A DNA stretch of 55,822 nucleotides, taken from a virus. Shown here piece by piece: positions 17,364-25,649 of the stretch; positions within the stretch are counted from its first letter, which is position 1, and every line of letters starts with the position of its first letter. Where the stretch lies: positions 1 through 55,822 of the IMG/VR virus record IMGVR_UViG_3300032322_000568; one strand, given 5' to 3'. The notes beneath the pieces were generated by a model that did no database searches, had not been told where the DNA came from, and saw nothing but the letters and a program-made list of their open reading frames with translations. Position numbers and translations under genes: made by a program.

Positions 17364-20300
17364 GTTTGTATCCTCGTTTAACGCTATCAAGCGCTGACTT
17401 CTTCACGGCGCCGCCCTTCTTTTTCTCGGTGCGGACATCGGGCAACGGCACTTTTTTGCTGTAGTAAGGCATCAAGACACCTTCGCCCGTTTCAATCATG
17501 TCAAGCAAGTAGTTGCGCACATTGCGTGGCGTGGGCTTCACGCCCATGCCGTTAAGCGTATAAGCGGCTTGGCGCTCAAGTAAATCTAATGCGTCACCGC
17601 GGGGCGATACTAACCCGGTCAATTCGCCACCACCAAACCAGCGGCCAGCTTGTGCCGTGCCGCCAGGCAGGCCTAAGCCCTTAGCGATGTCCAGCATTTG
17701 CTGTTCTGCAGCGCCATACTCAGTTGAGCCAAATCCACCCTGCTTAGTAAAGTAAGGGTGAAAGCGGCTTGCTTGTGTTTCGCCCGATGCCTCATGCACA
17801 TCAAGCACCACTGACTTGCCAAAGTCACCGGCCTTTTGCGTGCCATAAGTTGGGATTTTGTAATTGACTGGTATGTCTGCTTTTGACAACTCGCGCAGGT
17901 CAAGATTGCCTTCAAGGACATTTCTCACGCCTTCACGATGTACGGGCATCAATGGCAGACCAGTGCCGTACTTTTGCTTGAATGCTTCCATCTCGCGCTT
18001 GACGGTTTCCTCATCAAGCGGCAAGCCTCGCGCATTCATATCGCGCAGGAATTGGCCGACTGCCATTTCATTTAGGATGGAGTTGCGCGCCGATGCCGGA
18101 GCAGTGCTGTAGATAAACTGATTAAATTTTTCCTCGGGTATGCCGCGCTCAAGTGCCGCCATCTTCATGGGATAAAGCGAGGGGTAAAAAGTTTCACCGC
18201 CCAGGGGCAGCCCGCGTTTGATCTGCATCTCAATGAGCGCTCGATTGCGCGGGTCTTGGTAAATCTCGTCGATGTAACCAATGTTGGCCCTTGGGGGCGA
18301 GTAGCGCGGGAATGCTGTTTGTTCAATGCCAGGAAAGCCTTCCATGGCGTCTTTGATGAGCGATCGATCAAATGCCTGCAGTTCAGCACGCGGCGGCTGC
18401 CAAGGCTCGGTGGGTTGCGCGAGGAACTCTTCGGCCTTTTGGGCGCGTCGTTCAACAGCCTCGGGCACATTCTGTAAGCGATCGCCTATTGATGCGGAGG
18501 CGGGTGCATCAATCAATTTGCCAAATTTCTTTTCAAGGGCCGGTTTTTGTTGCTTGGTCCAAGTAAGGTTTTTCTCGGCAATTGCAGCGGCGCGCTTTTG
18601 CACATCTTCCGGCGCCATGTTGGGATCTTCTTTAGCGATGGCCTTGGCCACCTTGTTGGCTTCATTCCTTAGCTCACGCGCTGTATAAGCCACAGCTTTA
18701 GATGCTTTGGCAATCTTTTCAAGCTTACCGCCGCCAGCCATGCGCACAGCACCGCCCATGGCTAACTCAAGCGCCATGGTGTCAGGGTTGTCAGATATGT
18801 GAACTCGCCTCATGGGACCACCCTGCTTGTAAGGGGTTACTGGCACTTTGCCAAACATCACGGCGCTCGGCTTCGTTGACTGTGGATTGATGTAACCGGC
18901 ATATCCATAGTCGCGGATTAATCGCTCGAGCGCATTGGTTGCCTCAGTAGGCTGCGCCAATCCTTTGTTAGAGCTTGCCGTCATCGGGATGCGCGTGGTT
19001 TCTTTGGCCAGCATGTTAAGCATGAGAGGGTCAGCCGCCAGGTCATAAAGATTTTCACCCATGGCACGATAACGATGGGGTCCTAAGCCAGGCTCAGGTG
19101 TCACGCTTTCATCGGTGTAGAAGTAAGTCCTGGGTCTGACCGAGCCAGTGCCACCTAAACGCGCGGCCTCCTCGCCCTTGATGCCCGTGCCGTAAAACGC
19201 CGGATCTGTTTCAGTCAACCCTGCCTGCTTGCTGAAGTGCATCATGGGCATGTTGACGAAGGTGCCTTCCTCGGGCTTGATCAGTCCTCGCAAGTAATCA
19301 GGCATCTCGCCTTCGTACTTTGTGCTTAAAAACTCGGGTGGCAAAAGCACTGGCTTTTGTGGGGCAAACTGAAAACCATTCCATGCTTCTTTCAACTGTG
19401 AATCAATCTCTTTGACTAGTTCAGTTTTGCCGCGACGATTGGCCTCGTAGCGCTGCATGTTCAGTTCATTGATGGTGCGCTTGAGTGCGGCATTCAGTGG
19501 GGTGTAGTTAACCGTACTGTTTTGGCCTCGTGTCTCAGTGCTCATAGCCAAGCGTGCAAGGGGCGAGTACATCTGACTGTGGGCTGCCCAAGCAGTCTCC
19601 TCGCCCTTGGGACCAAACTCGTTGCCGTGAATTGCATGGCCAAAGAAGTCATGCACAGCACGAAACTTTTCATTCTCATTCAATCCTGTTTCAGGATCGA
19701 CAGCTTTTAAGTAGGGATGCTCATCGCCACCCTGGAAGACATACAGGTGCTTGTTGCCATAAACATCTTGCAGCATTTGCTTGCTGTTGCGATAGTTTCC
19801 TTCGCCTGCTCGATGATACGAAAGGCTGATCGGAAGACGCTTAAATTGCTCATTGGTTTCCTTAGCCATCTGTCGGTAGGAAGCGGCCACCAACTCGTCA
19901 TAATTTTTTGCGCCTGATTGCTTAATGACTTCAGGCATTTGCCTGGCATATTCATTGAAGATGGTTTGTTTATATGTCGGGTCTTCAGTGGTCGCAAGCA
20001 TGAAGGCGCGGCCAATGGGCGCCTGCTTGAAGATGGAGCTTTCAGAAATCTCTGGCAGTTCATAAGGCCTGCCGAAGGCCTCTTGCACATAAGTGTCTGC
20101 TGACTGACGAACAAAGTTCGCCGGGTCAGCCATTACTTGCTGTACTGCTTCATTCGTAATTGGTTGCGGAACATCGCTTCCAGTTCCTCCTGCGGGACGC
20201 TGTCCGGCTTCAGTCCCATCGCTTTCGAGCGTGCCTCGACGCTGGCCTGCAGGCGCTTGAGAGACGCTAGGACGGACGCGGTAGAACGGTCCTTCTGTGG

Positions 20301-21612
20301 CTGTTTCATATGTCACTCCTTGGACAGGAATTGTCGCAGCCTTTGGTGCTGAGACTTCAGGAATATTTGCTTTTGTTGCTGTTTTTGCCACACCTTTAAT
20401 TGCTCCCACTGCGCCAGGCATGGCTGCGGAAGTCCACATTTGGGGAAGGATGGGCGGCAGCTTAGACTCGCGTATCAGGCGCTCTAAGCCCTCGGCGGTG
20501 CTCTCAAGGTACTCAGGGCCAAGCTCCGTCTGCATGGGCCTCATATCGCCTGTAATGAAGTCCTGAGAGGCTTCTATGGCGCGCTGTAATGGCCCTGTGT
20601 CTGAAGGGTCGCCGCTCTTGATTGCTTCTTTGATAAAGGTGCCGGCAGTGACGGCAGGTGATACCAAGGTGCGACCAACAATCGGCAGGCCCGTAAGTGC
20701 TGCATCAATACCGCCAGCGAAACGCGGGGCCACTGACTCGATGTCTTGCAAAATGTTGCCTTGGCCATAGCCTGGCAATGAGGACACACCGCGCTTGGGC
20801 GTCTTGCCCATGAAGCGGTCAGTGGGATCGCCACCGTCTTGCATGTGGACTACGCCGCCAGTGCGGTATTCCTGCTGGCCTTTATCACCAAACCTAGCCT
20901 GGAGTAAAGGCGTCAAACCCTGGTAGCTTGATCCAAGCTCCTCGTCTTCAGGCTGCTTCGTTAAGGGCTGAATGTCAGCGGGAGCGCCTAATAAATCCTC
21001 TTTCCATTTTGGGAATGCCTCATTCCAAATCTCTGCTTTTATATCTCTTGGCTGATCAACCGCCGATTCGGTCATCGTGTAAGCCAGCGGGTTTTGCAGC
21101 ACATTCACAAAGGTTGAGGCCAGCGCAGGATTCTCATAAACCTGCCATGCAGCCTCGTCAATCTCTTGGCGATTAAGCTTATCTAATGGGTCCGAGCCAT
21201 GGTACTTGGGCACTGAGTCAAAGCTGTTAGGCCCCGTAGGCTGCGTTTGACTAATCAAATCCGAAAGACCACTTGTTAAAGCGTCCACATATTCAGGATC
21301 AAGATCCTTGATGCGACCAAGCAACTCTGCTGGCGACTGGACATCTGCGATGTACTCGCCAATTTTCGGTGTGTAAATGCGATCCAGACCCTTCAATAAA
21401 TTCCACGCGTCTTCTTCAGGAAGGATTGTTAAGTCATCCTTTACTTGATCGAGCGGCGTACCACCACCTTGCAAACCAACTGCACCGCCACTAGCGTATT
21501 CGAAGTCCTCGGGATTGCCGCGGATGGGCTTCTTGCCCAGCACGACGGCAGGCTTGGGCGCACCGTACAGCATCTCGAGTACCTTCTTCGCGTCTGTTGG
21601 CTTGGGCATCAT
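17356..21612 (-). CDS. Giant multi-domain (polyvalent-like) protein between terminase and portal
   Basis: 1418 residues. Visible segments: GG-motif elements near the N-terminus (YASGGAVGLQGGG, YRTGGVVHMQDGG); a Gly/Ala-rich hydrophobic stretch about 295-415; a conserved-looking domain about 520-760 with HDFFGH (654-659), GNEFGPKGEE and ETRGQNS; a region about 800-940 with YGTG (807), a TYFYTDE strand, LERLIRDYGYAGYI and AVMFGKVPV, resembling ADP-ribosyltransferase-like domains of polyvalent phage proteins; another GG motif near 950-970; a helical linker; and a C-terminal domain with VLDVHEASG (His1273) and a QAxxW-like QAGRW, reminiscent of the phage domain DUF7178. The tail ends KKKGGAVKK. 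It may be packaged and injected to act early; all domain names are tentative. GGAGG precedes ATG 21612. Confidence 0.8.
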   Translation of the reverse strand: MMPKPTDAKKVLEMLYGAPKPAVVLGKKPIRGNPEDFEYASGGAVGLQGGGTPLDQVKDDLTILPEEDAWNLLKGLDRIYTPKIGEYIADVQSPAELLGRIKDLDPEYVDALTSGLSDLISQTQPTGPNSFDSVPKYHGSDPLDKLNRQEIDEAAWQVYENPALASTFVNVLQNPLAYTMTESAVDQPRDIKAEIWNEAFPKWKEDLLGAPADIQPLTKQPEDEELGSSYQGLTPLLQARFGDKGQQEYRTGGVVHMQDGGDPTDRFMGKTPKRGVSSLPGYGQGNILQDIESVAPRFAGGIDAALTGLPIVGRTLVSPAVTAGTFIKEAIKSGDPSDTGPLQRAIEASQDFITGDMRPMQTELGPEYLESTAEGLERLIRESKLPPILPQMWTSAAMPGAVGAIKGVAKTATKANIPEVSAPKAATIPVQGVTYETATEGPFYRVRPSVSQAPAGQRRGTLESDGTEAGQRPAGGTGSDVPQPITNEAVQQVMADPANFVRQSADTYVQEAFGRPYELPEISESSIFKQAPIGRAFMLATTEDPTYKQTIFNEYARQMPEVIKQSGAKNYDELVAASYRQMAKETNEQFKRLPISLSYHRAGEGNYRNSKQMLQDVYGNKHLYVFQGGDEHPYLKAVDPETGLNENEKFRAVHDFFGHAIHGNEFGPKGEETAWAAHSQMYSPLARLAMSTETRGQNSTVNYTPLNAALKRTINELNMQRYEANRRGKTELVKEIDSQLKEAWNGFQFAPQKPVLLPPEFLSTKYEGEMPDYLRGLIKPEEGTFVNMPMMHFSKQAGLTETDPAFYGTGIKGEEAARLGGTGSVRPRTYFYTDESVTPEPGLGPHRYRAMGENLYDLAADPLMLNMLAKETTRIPMTASSNKGLAQPTEATNALERLIRDYGYAGYINPQSTKPSAVMFGKVPVTPYKQGGPMRRVHISDNPDTMALELAMGGAVRMAGGGKLEKIAKASKAVAYTARELRNEANKVAKAIAKEDPNMAPEDVQKRAAAIAEKNLTWTKQQKPALEKKFGKLIDAPASASIGDRLQNVPEAVERRAQKAEEFLAQPTEPWQPPRAELQAFDRSLIKDAMEGFPGIEQTAFPRYSPPRANIGYIDEIYQDPRNRALIEMQIKRGLPLGGETFYPSLYPMKMAALERGIPEEKFNQFIYSTAPASARNSILNEMAVGQFLRDMNARGLPLDEETVKREMEAFKQKYGTGLPLMPVHREGVRNVLEGNLDLRELSKADIPVNYKIPTYGTQKAGDFGKSVVLDVHEASGETQASRFHPYFTKQGGFGSTEYGAAEQQMLDIAKGLGLPGGTAQAGRWFGGGELTGLVSPRGDALDLLERQAAYTLNGMGVKPTPRNVRNYLLDMIETGEGVLMPYYSKKVPLPDVRTEKKKGGAVKKSALDSVKRGYKHA

Positions 21613-21648
21613 CGGCCTCCGTTTGCGCGGGATGATAACTCTTTGCGG

Positions 21649-23079
21649 TTAGCTTGCATACGGATTGGTCCTCGTAATGCCTGCGTCCACATAATCCTCG
21701 GGATCGTAATCATCAGGCGGTAGCGGGTCGATGTTGAGCCAGCTTGCATCTCTGAGGTATCTGAGTGCCTGGCTGAAGGCATCGCAAAAGTCATCGTGGT
21801 CGGTATTCGGGAAGCTGCAGATCTGCGTGACCATGGCCTCAGCCCAGTCGCGGACATAGCCCGGCCTGTTGCTCGACTCGGGCACATACACCCTTCCTGC
21901 CTTCACGATGTTGGCCACAATGCTCAGGCGCTGGATCTTGTCAGCCCTGCCGGGGTTGTAGGCCCTCACGGGGATGTGTGCGCGCTGCAAGTCCTGGATC
22001 AGCACGATGCCGGCAGCCTTGTCCTCGACCAGGACGAGGTCCACCTTCTTGGCGGTCTTGCCCTCACCGAAGATGATCTCGAACTCGTCAATGACCTTGG
22101 GCTTCAGGTCAGGGTACTGCAGCCTGTCCTGCCAGGCGTCGATGATCAGTACGCACATGCCACCGTCAGTAGGTTTGAAGACACCGAAAGTGATGCTTGC
22201 AGTGGGATCGTTGACCGTCTTCTCCGTGTAGGCGCAGTCATAGGACTGGACCACATACTCGAGCTTGGGTATGGGTTTGTCAGCAGGCCAAAGCTTGAAC
22301 CAATCCCGTTGGACTATACCTCCTTCCTCGGGGTCGATGATCTCAGCGTAGATCTCCTGCCTTCCAAGCTTGGTGCCCTCGTACTGCAGGATCTGGCGCT
22401 TGAAGTTCTCACTCAGATTATCCAGGTTTGAGTAAGTGCTTGCCGTGGTAAGCACTACATCATCGCCCTCGCGGCTGATCAGATCGATGATCAGGTCCTT
22501 GGGCTTGGGTGTTGTCGTGCAGATCAGCCTGGTCTTCATGTCAGGCAGCTTCAAGCGCATACCAAACTGGATCTGGTCCCAGGCTTCCTGGATGTACTCC
22601 CAGGCGGCTAACTCATCGAGCCAGCCACCGTGGAACTGTGGACCGCGGAAGCGCTCAGGCTCCGAGGCGGGTATGCCCTTGATCAGCGAGCCGTTGGTAA
22701 GCTTGATCTCATGCAAGGCCTTGTTGTAATCAGCGATCAGGACCGCAGGAATCACGCTCAGGAGGCCCGAATCGCCCTCGAAGCATGTACCCCTTACGTC
22801 ACTGCTCGTTGGGGCCGCCACGAGCCATCTGGTGGCTTTGTAGGACTGTGCCCACCAGCCAATCTGCTCGGCTGCAGTTCGAGTCTTGCCGGCACCGCGG
22901 CCTGCCAGCATGAGCCATATGGACCACCAATCCCCGTGCGGTAGGATCTGGTGCTTGAGTGCTCGAGTGAGCCACATCATGCGCCAGGCCCAGGCAGCAG
23001 CCGCCTGTGGCTCTAGCCTGGTGTACTGCTCGCGGATCTGTGGATCTTTGAGCAGGGCCTCAAGGTCACTTGTCCCCAA
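21649..23079 (-). CDS. terL: Terminase large subunit
   Basis: 476 residues: the ATP-driven packaging motor and nuclease. Walker A is LAGRGAGKT (58-66), Walker B is WLDE (153-156), and a motif III-like CTTTPKP lies at 188-193. The RNase H-like nuclease half has SYDCAY (D281), LVED (E352, D353) and the closing DHDDFCDAF (D427-D433). The start is uncertain: TTG 23079 overlaps the small-subunit stop, while the first in-frame ATG (residue 34) would remove part of the adenine-binding N-terminus. It should cut concatemers and pump DNA through the adjacent portal. Confidence 0.95.
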   Translation of the reverse strand: MGTSDLEALLKDPQIREQYTRLEPQAAAAWAWRMMWLTRALKHQILPHGDWWSIWLMLAGRGAGKTRTAAEQIGWWAQSYKATRWLVAAPTSSDVRGTCFEGDSGLLSVIPAVLIADYNKALHEIKLTNGSLIKGIPASEPERFRGPQFHGGWLDELAAWEYIQEAWDQIQFGMRLKLPDMKTRLICTTTPKPKDLIIDLISREGDDVVLTTASTYSNLDNLSENFKRQILQYEGTKLGRQEIYAEIIDPEEGGIVQRDWFKLWPADKPIPKLEYVVQSYDCAYTEKTVNDPTASITFGVFKPTDGGMCVLIIDAWQDRLQYPDLKPKVIDEFEIIFGEGKTAKKVDLVLVEDKAAGIVLIQDLQRAHIPVRAYNPGRADKIQRLSIVANIVKAGRVYVPESSNRPGYVRDWAEAMVTQICSFPNTDHDDFCDAFSQALRYLRDASWLNIDPLPPDDYDPEDYVDAGITRTNPYAS

Positions 23080-23626
23080 GCTGTCTCTTAGCCTCGAGGT
23101 TCTTGAGCATGGCGTCGAAGATACTAATGTCAGCCTGCACGGCTACGGGATTGTCAGCATCGCCAGCGTGAGTCAATCTCTCACCGTACTTTTTGGGGTT
23201 CCACTTGGCCAGCAGCTTGAGCCGTGTCTCGATCTGCAGCTTGCGGTGGCCAAGCATGTCCTCCCTGGTGACTATGATGCCGCCTTCAGTCTCGACCTGC
23301 TTGGTACCCCACTTGGGCGTGTCGGCTAGCTCGAGGCACTCCTCGGCCATCTTGTCGTAGCCGATCTCCCGTGCGCGTGCGATCGCTCTGGAAAGACCGA
23401 CGCCCTCCGCACCCAAAGCATCATCCCGATACATCCAGTCATATATCGTTTGCCATGCTGGCATACCTTCATCTCGGCATATCTGTCTCAGTGGCTCAGC
23501 GTTGCTTAAGCGCTCCACGATCTCTTGTGCGATCTCGGGGGTGTATTTGCTGGGGCGGCCAGTTTTCTTGGGCGCGGCCTGGGCTTTGGGTTTGGCGGTT
23601 TTGGGCATCACATCTTCCAGTGACAT
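23066..23626 (-). CDS. terS: Terminase small subunit
   Basis: 186 residues from ATG 23626. An alternative ATG at 23608 has a better GGAAG site 5 bases upstream. Lys/Ala/Pro-rich start, then GRPSKYTPEIAQEIVERLSNAEPLRQICRDEGMPAWQTIYDWMYRD, the helix-turn-helix of small terminase/DNA-binding family proteins. A central helical part (AIARAREIGYDKMAEECLELAD) and RKLQIETRLKLLAKWNPKKYGERL complete the classic small-subunit layout. It recognises the packaging site and is directly upstream of, and overlapping, the large subunit. First gene of the late block, just after a terminator. Confidence 0.9.
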   Translation of the reverse strand: MSLEDVMPKTAKPKAQAAPKKTGRPSKYTPEIAQEIVERLSNAEPLRQICRDEGMPAWQTIYDWMYRDDALGAEGVGLSRAIARAREIGYDKMAEECLELADTPKWGTKQVETEGGIIVTREDMLGHRKLQIETRLKLLAKWNPKKYGERLTHAGDADNPVAVQADISIFDAMLKNLEAKRQLGDK

Positions 23627-23716
23627 AAGATCCGCAGATGATAGGGTTTTGGTGGGCTGGTGGCAATTGCTTGCGCAAGGCAAGGTCTAACTGATTGATT
23701 TTACTACAGCTTTACC

Positions 23717-23742
23717 AAAAAAAGAACCCCCAGGGCGGGGGT
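23717..23742 (-). terminator. Rho-independent terminator ending the leftward early operon
   Basis: On the minus strand ACCCCC-gccct-GGGGGT forms a 6-bp stem, followed within two bases by a run of seven T (poly-A 23717-23723 on the plus strand). It lies 65 bases past the stop of the last leftward early gene and about 90 bases before the small terminase start. It should stop early leftward transcription, so late genes need their own promoter or antitermination. Confidence 0.85.
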
Positions 23743-23806
23743 GTAACTCTGTTGGGAAGTACAGAGGATCTCAGGGAAAGTCGTCACATGGACTGCCAAG
23801 CTCAGT

Positions 23807-24013
23807 TTATGCGCTCTCTGCTGTGTTGGCAACCTCATGCATGGCAAGGAATTGGTTAAGGGCATCACGCAATTCAATGACTTGATCGCGGGTTAGGTTC
23901 GCTGAGCAGTGGCTGCCAATCTTCCACACTGACAGCCAAAGGTTGTCATCGTAGTCACTGAGCTTGATGCTCTCGTAGTCTTCAGTCTGAACGGTTATGT
24001 CGAATTTGCTCAT
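23807..24013 (-). CDS. Hypothetical early protein
   Basis: 68 residues, acidic: SKFDITVQTEDYESIKLSDYDD, then NLWLSVWKIGSHCSANLTRDQVIELRDALNQFLAMHE, suggesting a small alpha/beta fold with a C-terminal helix. ATG 24013 follows the leader GGAGCAAAC. It is the last gene of the leftward early operon and is separated from the preceding gene by a hairpin. No family recognised. Confidence 0.7.
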   Translation of the reverse strand: MSKFDITVQTEDYESIKLSDYDDNLWLSVWKIGSHCSANLTRDQVIELRDALNQFLAMHEVANTAESA

Positions 24014-24032
24014 GGTGTTTGCTCCAGGTGGT

Positions 24033-24046
24033 GGGGCCGTAGCCCC
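24033..24046 (-). other. Intergenic UNCG-type hairpin
   Basis: Minus-strand GGGGC-TACG-GCCCC: a 5-bp stem closed by a C(UACG)G tetraloop of the UNCG class. It lies between the stop at 24056 and the GGAGCAAAC leader of the next gene. Same module as at 9186, 10957, 24364 and 33633; no U-tract. Confidence 0.75.
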
Positions 24047-24055
24047 GGGGTTTAA

Positions 24056-24340
24056 TTAGCTAAGTTCTGCTGCTGAAGGGATGTAGTCGTAAGCCTCATC
24101 ATCATCTTCGGTGCCTTTGATCCATGCACCCGTGTCACGCTTTACGGCTGCTTCGAGCACTTCAGTGCTCACCCAATCGCAGATCTGCACAGGCCTCCAG
24201 CCATTCTTTTGCTGGCGGCCACGGCTTGTGCTTGCAAGGTGACAGAAGGTATTGCCATCGCGCTGTGCGCCTGCTCCGAGGACTACCCATCTATCGTCGT
24301 CGTGGAAGATGATCTGATCAATAAACTTTTGCTTGTCCAT
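24056..24340 (-). CDS. Hypothetical early protein
   Basis: 94 residues with a mixed alpha/beta pattern (QKFIDQIIFHDDDRWVVLGAGAQRDGNTFCHLAST, then GWRPVQICDWVSTEVLEAAVKRD) and an acidic C-terminus (GTEDDDEAYDYIPSAAELS). ATG 24340 is preceded by CCAGGAGCAAACAGC. I do not recognise it; it could be a small regulator or inhibitor of a host protein, but nothing in the sequence proves this. Confidence 0.7.
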   Translation of the reverse strand: MDKQKFIDQIIFHDDDRWVVLGAGAQRDGNTFCHLASTSRGRQQKNGWRPVQICDWVSTEVLEAAVKRDTGAWIKGTEDDDEAYDYIPSAAELS

Positions 24341-24363
24341 GCTGTTTGCTCCTGGTTTGCTGA

Positions 24364-24377
24364 GGGGCCGAGGCCCC
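24364..24377 (-). other. Intergenic CUCG-type hairpin
   Basis: Minus-strand GGGGC-CTCG-GCCCC: a 5-bp stem with a C(CUCG)G loop. It sits after the stop at 24385 and before the GGAGCAAAC leader of the gene starting at 24340. Covariation in the loop against its four relatives, with a constant stem, suggests selection on structure. Confidence 0.72.
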
Positions 24378-24384
24378 GGTTTGA

Positions 24385-24882
24385 TTAGATTGCTGCGAAC
24401 TTTGATGCGGGGGTGAACTTGCCATCGACATAAATGCGGCTTGGGTACTGGTTGAACAGCGTACCCTTTGATGAGCAGTTGATGATTTGCTGTTGGTCGA
24501 TACGGACACCGCGGCCATTCTTGGTGCCGGTAATCACGAAGTTGGCTGAACCTGCGTACACAACATTGGGATCGGTCAACTCACCAACTTTTGCATCGAC
24601 CTTACCAAGAACCTCGGTGGCCCACTGGTCTGCCAGCGCTGCTGCAAACTTTGCAAGACGCTGCTCGCAAAGCACGAAAGGCTCATCCCTACGAGTGCCT
24701 GTCCCTGTTCTTACAACGCAAAATTGCACAGTGTTTCGCCACACGCTAGCGCTGCGAGAGTTGTACACACCGCTGACTGTGGGTCCAAACTGCTCAACGA
24801 GGTAGTTAAAGGTGCTGGTCACGCTACGGGTGATTTGTGCGGTGAACTCTTTGACCAATTCAGCTTTGAGGTTTGCGTTCAT
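24385..24882 (-). CDS. Hypothetical early protein
   Basis: 165 residues from ATG 24882 (Met-Asn-Ala-Asn-Leu), chosen because CTCAGGAGCAAACAAC precedes it; upstream in-frame sequence is leader. N-terminal helices (LKAELVKEFTAQITRSVTSTFNYLVEQFG) lead into a beta-rich part (SVWRNTVQFCVVRTGTGTRR, VVYAGSANFVITGTKNGRGVRID). There is no catalytic motif that I know. It is the first gene of a group of three that share the same leader and hairpin module, which suggests a common expression control. Confidence 0.72.
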   Translation of the reverse strand: MNANLKAELVKEFTAQITRSVTSTFNYLVEQFGPTVSGVYNSRSASVWRNTVQFCVVRTGTGTRRDEPFVLCEQRLAKFAAALADQWATEVLGKVDAKVGELTDPNVVYAGSANFVITGTKNGRGVRIDQQQIINCSSKGTLFNQYPSRIYVDGKFTPASKFAAI

Positions 24883-24951
24883 GTTGTTTGCTCCTGAGTT
24901 TGCTATAAAAGTTAAATGTTGTTTGCTACTGAGACTCAACTGTACTCTCAT

Positions 24952-25278
24952 TTAATCCACTTGTGTAGACACACGCCATCCGTCCGACAAGTGGTCATGA
25001 TACGCAACTAAACGGCGTGTCACATGCAGCAATTCAGCCTCATCCACCTGGTAATGCTTGGTAAACCCTTTGATGCCCATGCCGTGAATGCCCGTCTTAC
25101 CGCGGTGATGCTCAGGGCATAGCGGGATTGCGTCATAGTGAGATGCGCGCTGGGCCATGCCGGTGCCCTTCCTGGGGTGATGGATCTCTGCTGGCGTACC
25201 TGGTGTGCCCTGCAAGTGACACAGTACGCAGCCAATGGCGGCCACCTTACTCAGGTGCTTTTTCTCTTCCTGGTTCAT
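24952..25278 (-). CDS. Ref-like HNH-fold recombination nuclease
   Basis: 108 residues. The core CVLCHLQGTPGTPAEIHHPRKGTGM, then HYDAIPLCPEHHRGKTGIHGMGIKGF has the layout of the P1 Ref family (RecA-dependent nuclease, HNH fold): a CxxC zinc pair, an IHH active-site segment and an LCxxHH zinc/His pair. Ref makes cuts at RecA-bound D-loops. ATG 25278 has GGAGACGAT upstream and overlaps the preceding gene. It fits with the nearby RusA and the opposite-strand exonuclease as a recombination module. Confidence 0.75.
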   Translation of the reverse strand: MNQEEKKHLSKVAAIGCVLCHLQGTPGTPAEIHHPRKGTGMAQRASHYDAIPLCPEHHRGKTGIHGMGIKGFTKHYQVDEAELLHVTRRLVAYHDHLSDGWRVSTQVD

Positions 25279-25459
25279 CGATCGTCTCCACGCCAACTAA
25301 ACAATTGAGCACCTTGGTATCACCCGTGACAGCCCGGCAACTGATGTAACGGTAGTCATCCTTCATGGGACCGAGCTTTTGCAGCACCTCGCCCGATCGG
25401 ATCAAAATGAACCAACTTCCCTGCTTGAGATTACAAAGCTTTTCGTATCTGCTCGGCAT
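25247..25459 (-). CDS. Hypothetical early protein
   Basis: 70 residues (CNLKQGSWFILIRSGEVLQKLGPMKDDYRYISCRAVTGD, then VLNCLVGVETIDEP). The strand-rich pattern suggests a small SH3- or OB-like barrel. It overlaps the genes on both sides (its end covers the Ref-like start), implying coupled translation. No family recognised. Confidence 0.6.
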   Translation of the reverse strand: MPSRYEKLCNLKQGSWFILIRSGEVLQKLGPMKDDYRYISCRAVTGDTKVLNCLVGVETIDEPGREKAPE

Positions 25460-25649
25460 GTTCTATCCCCCAACCCCTGCCCTGTGATTGCGCAATCTTT
25501 GCGGCATATGCCAGGCCCGATCTGAAGCCAGCGCTCCAGCCCTCGGAATAAACTTCCTCAGTCCAGCCCTTGTCATCCTCGAAAGCCACAGCGCCGATGA
25601 AGTCAGCCAGGTCTGCAAGCATTTGCTTGTGGCGGCCATCGTTGCTCAT
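25431..25649 (-). CDS. Hypothetical small early protein
   Basis: 72 residues from ATG 25649, chosen because it overlaps the preceding stop as ATGA. The sequence has an amphipathic start (KQMLADLADFIGAVAFEDDKGWTEEVY) and a Gly/Ala-rich helix (GWSAGFRSGLAYAAKIAQSQGRGWG). Unknown function. Confidence 0.62.
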   Translation of the reverse strand: MSNDGRHKQMLADLADFIGAVAFEDDKGWTEEVYSEGWSAGFRSGLAYAAKIAQSQGRGWGIEHAEQIRKAL

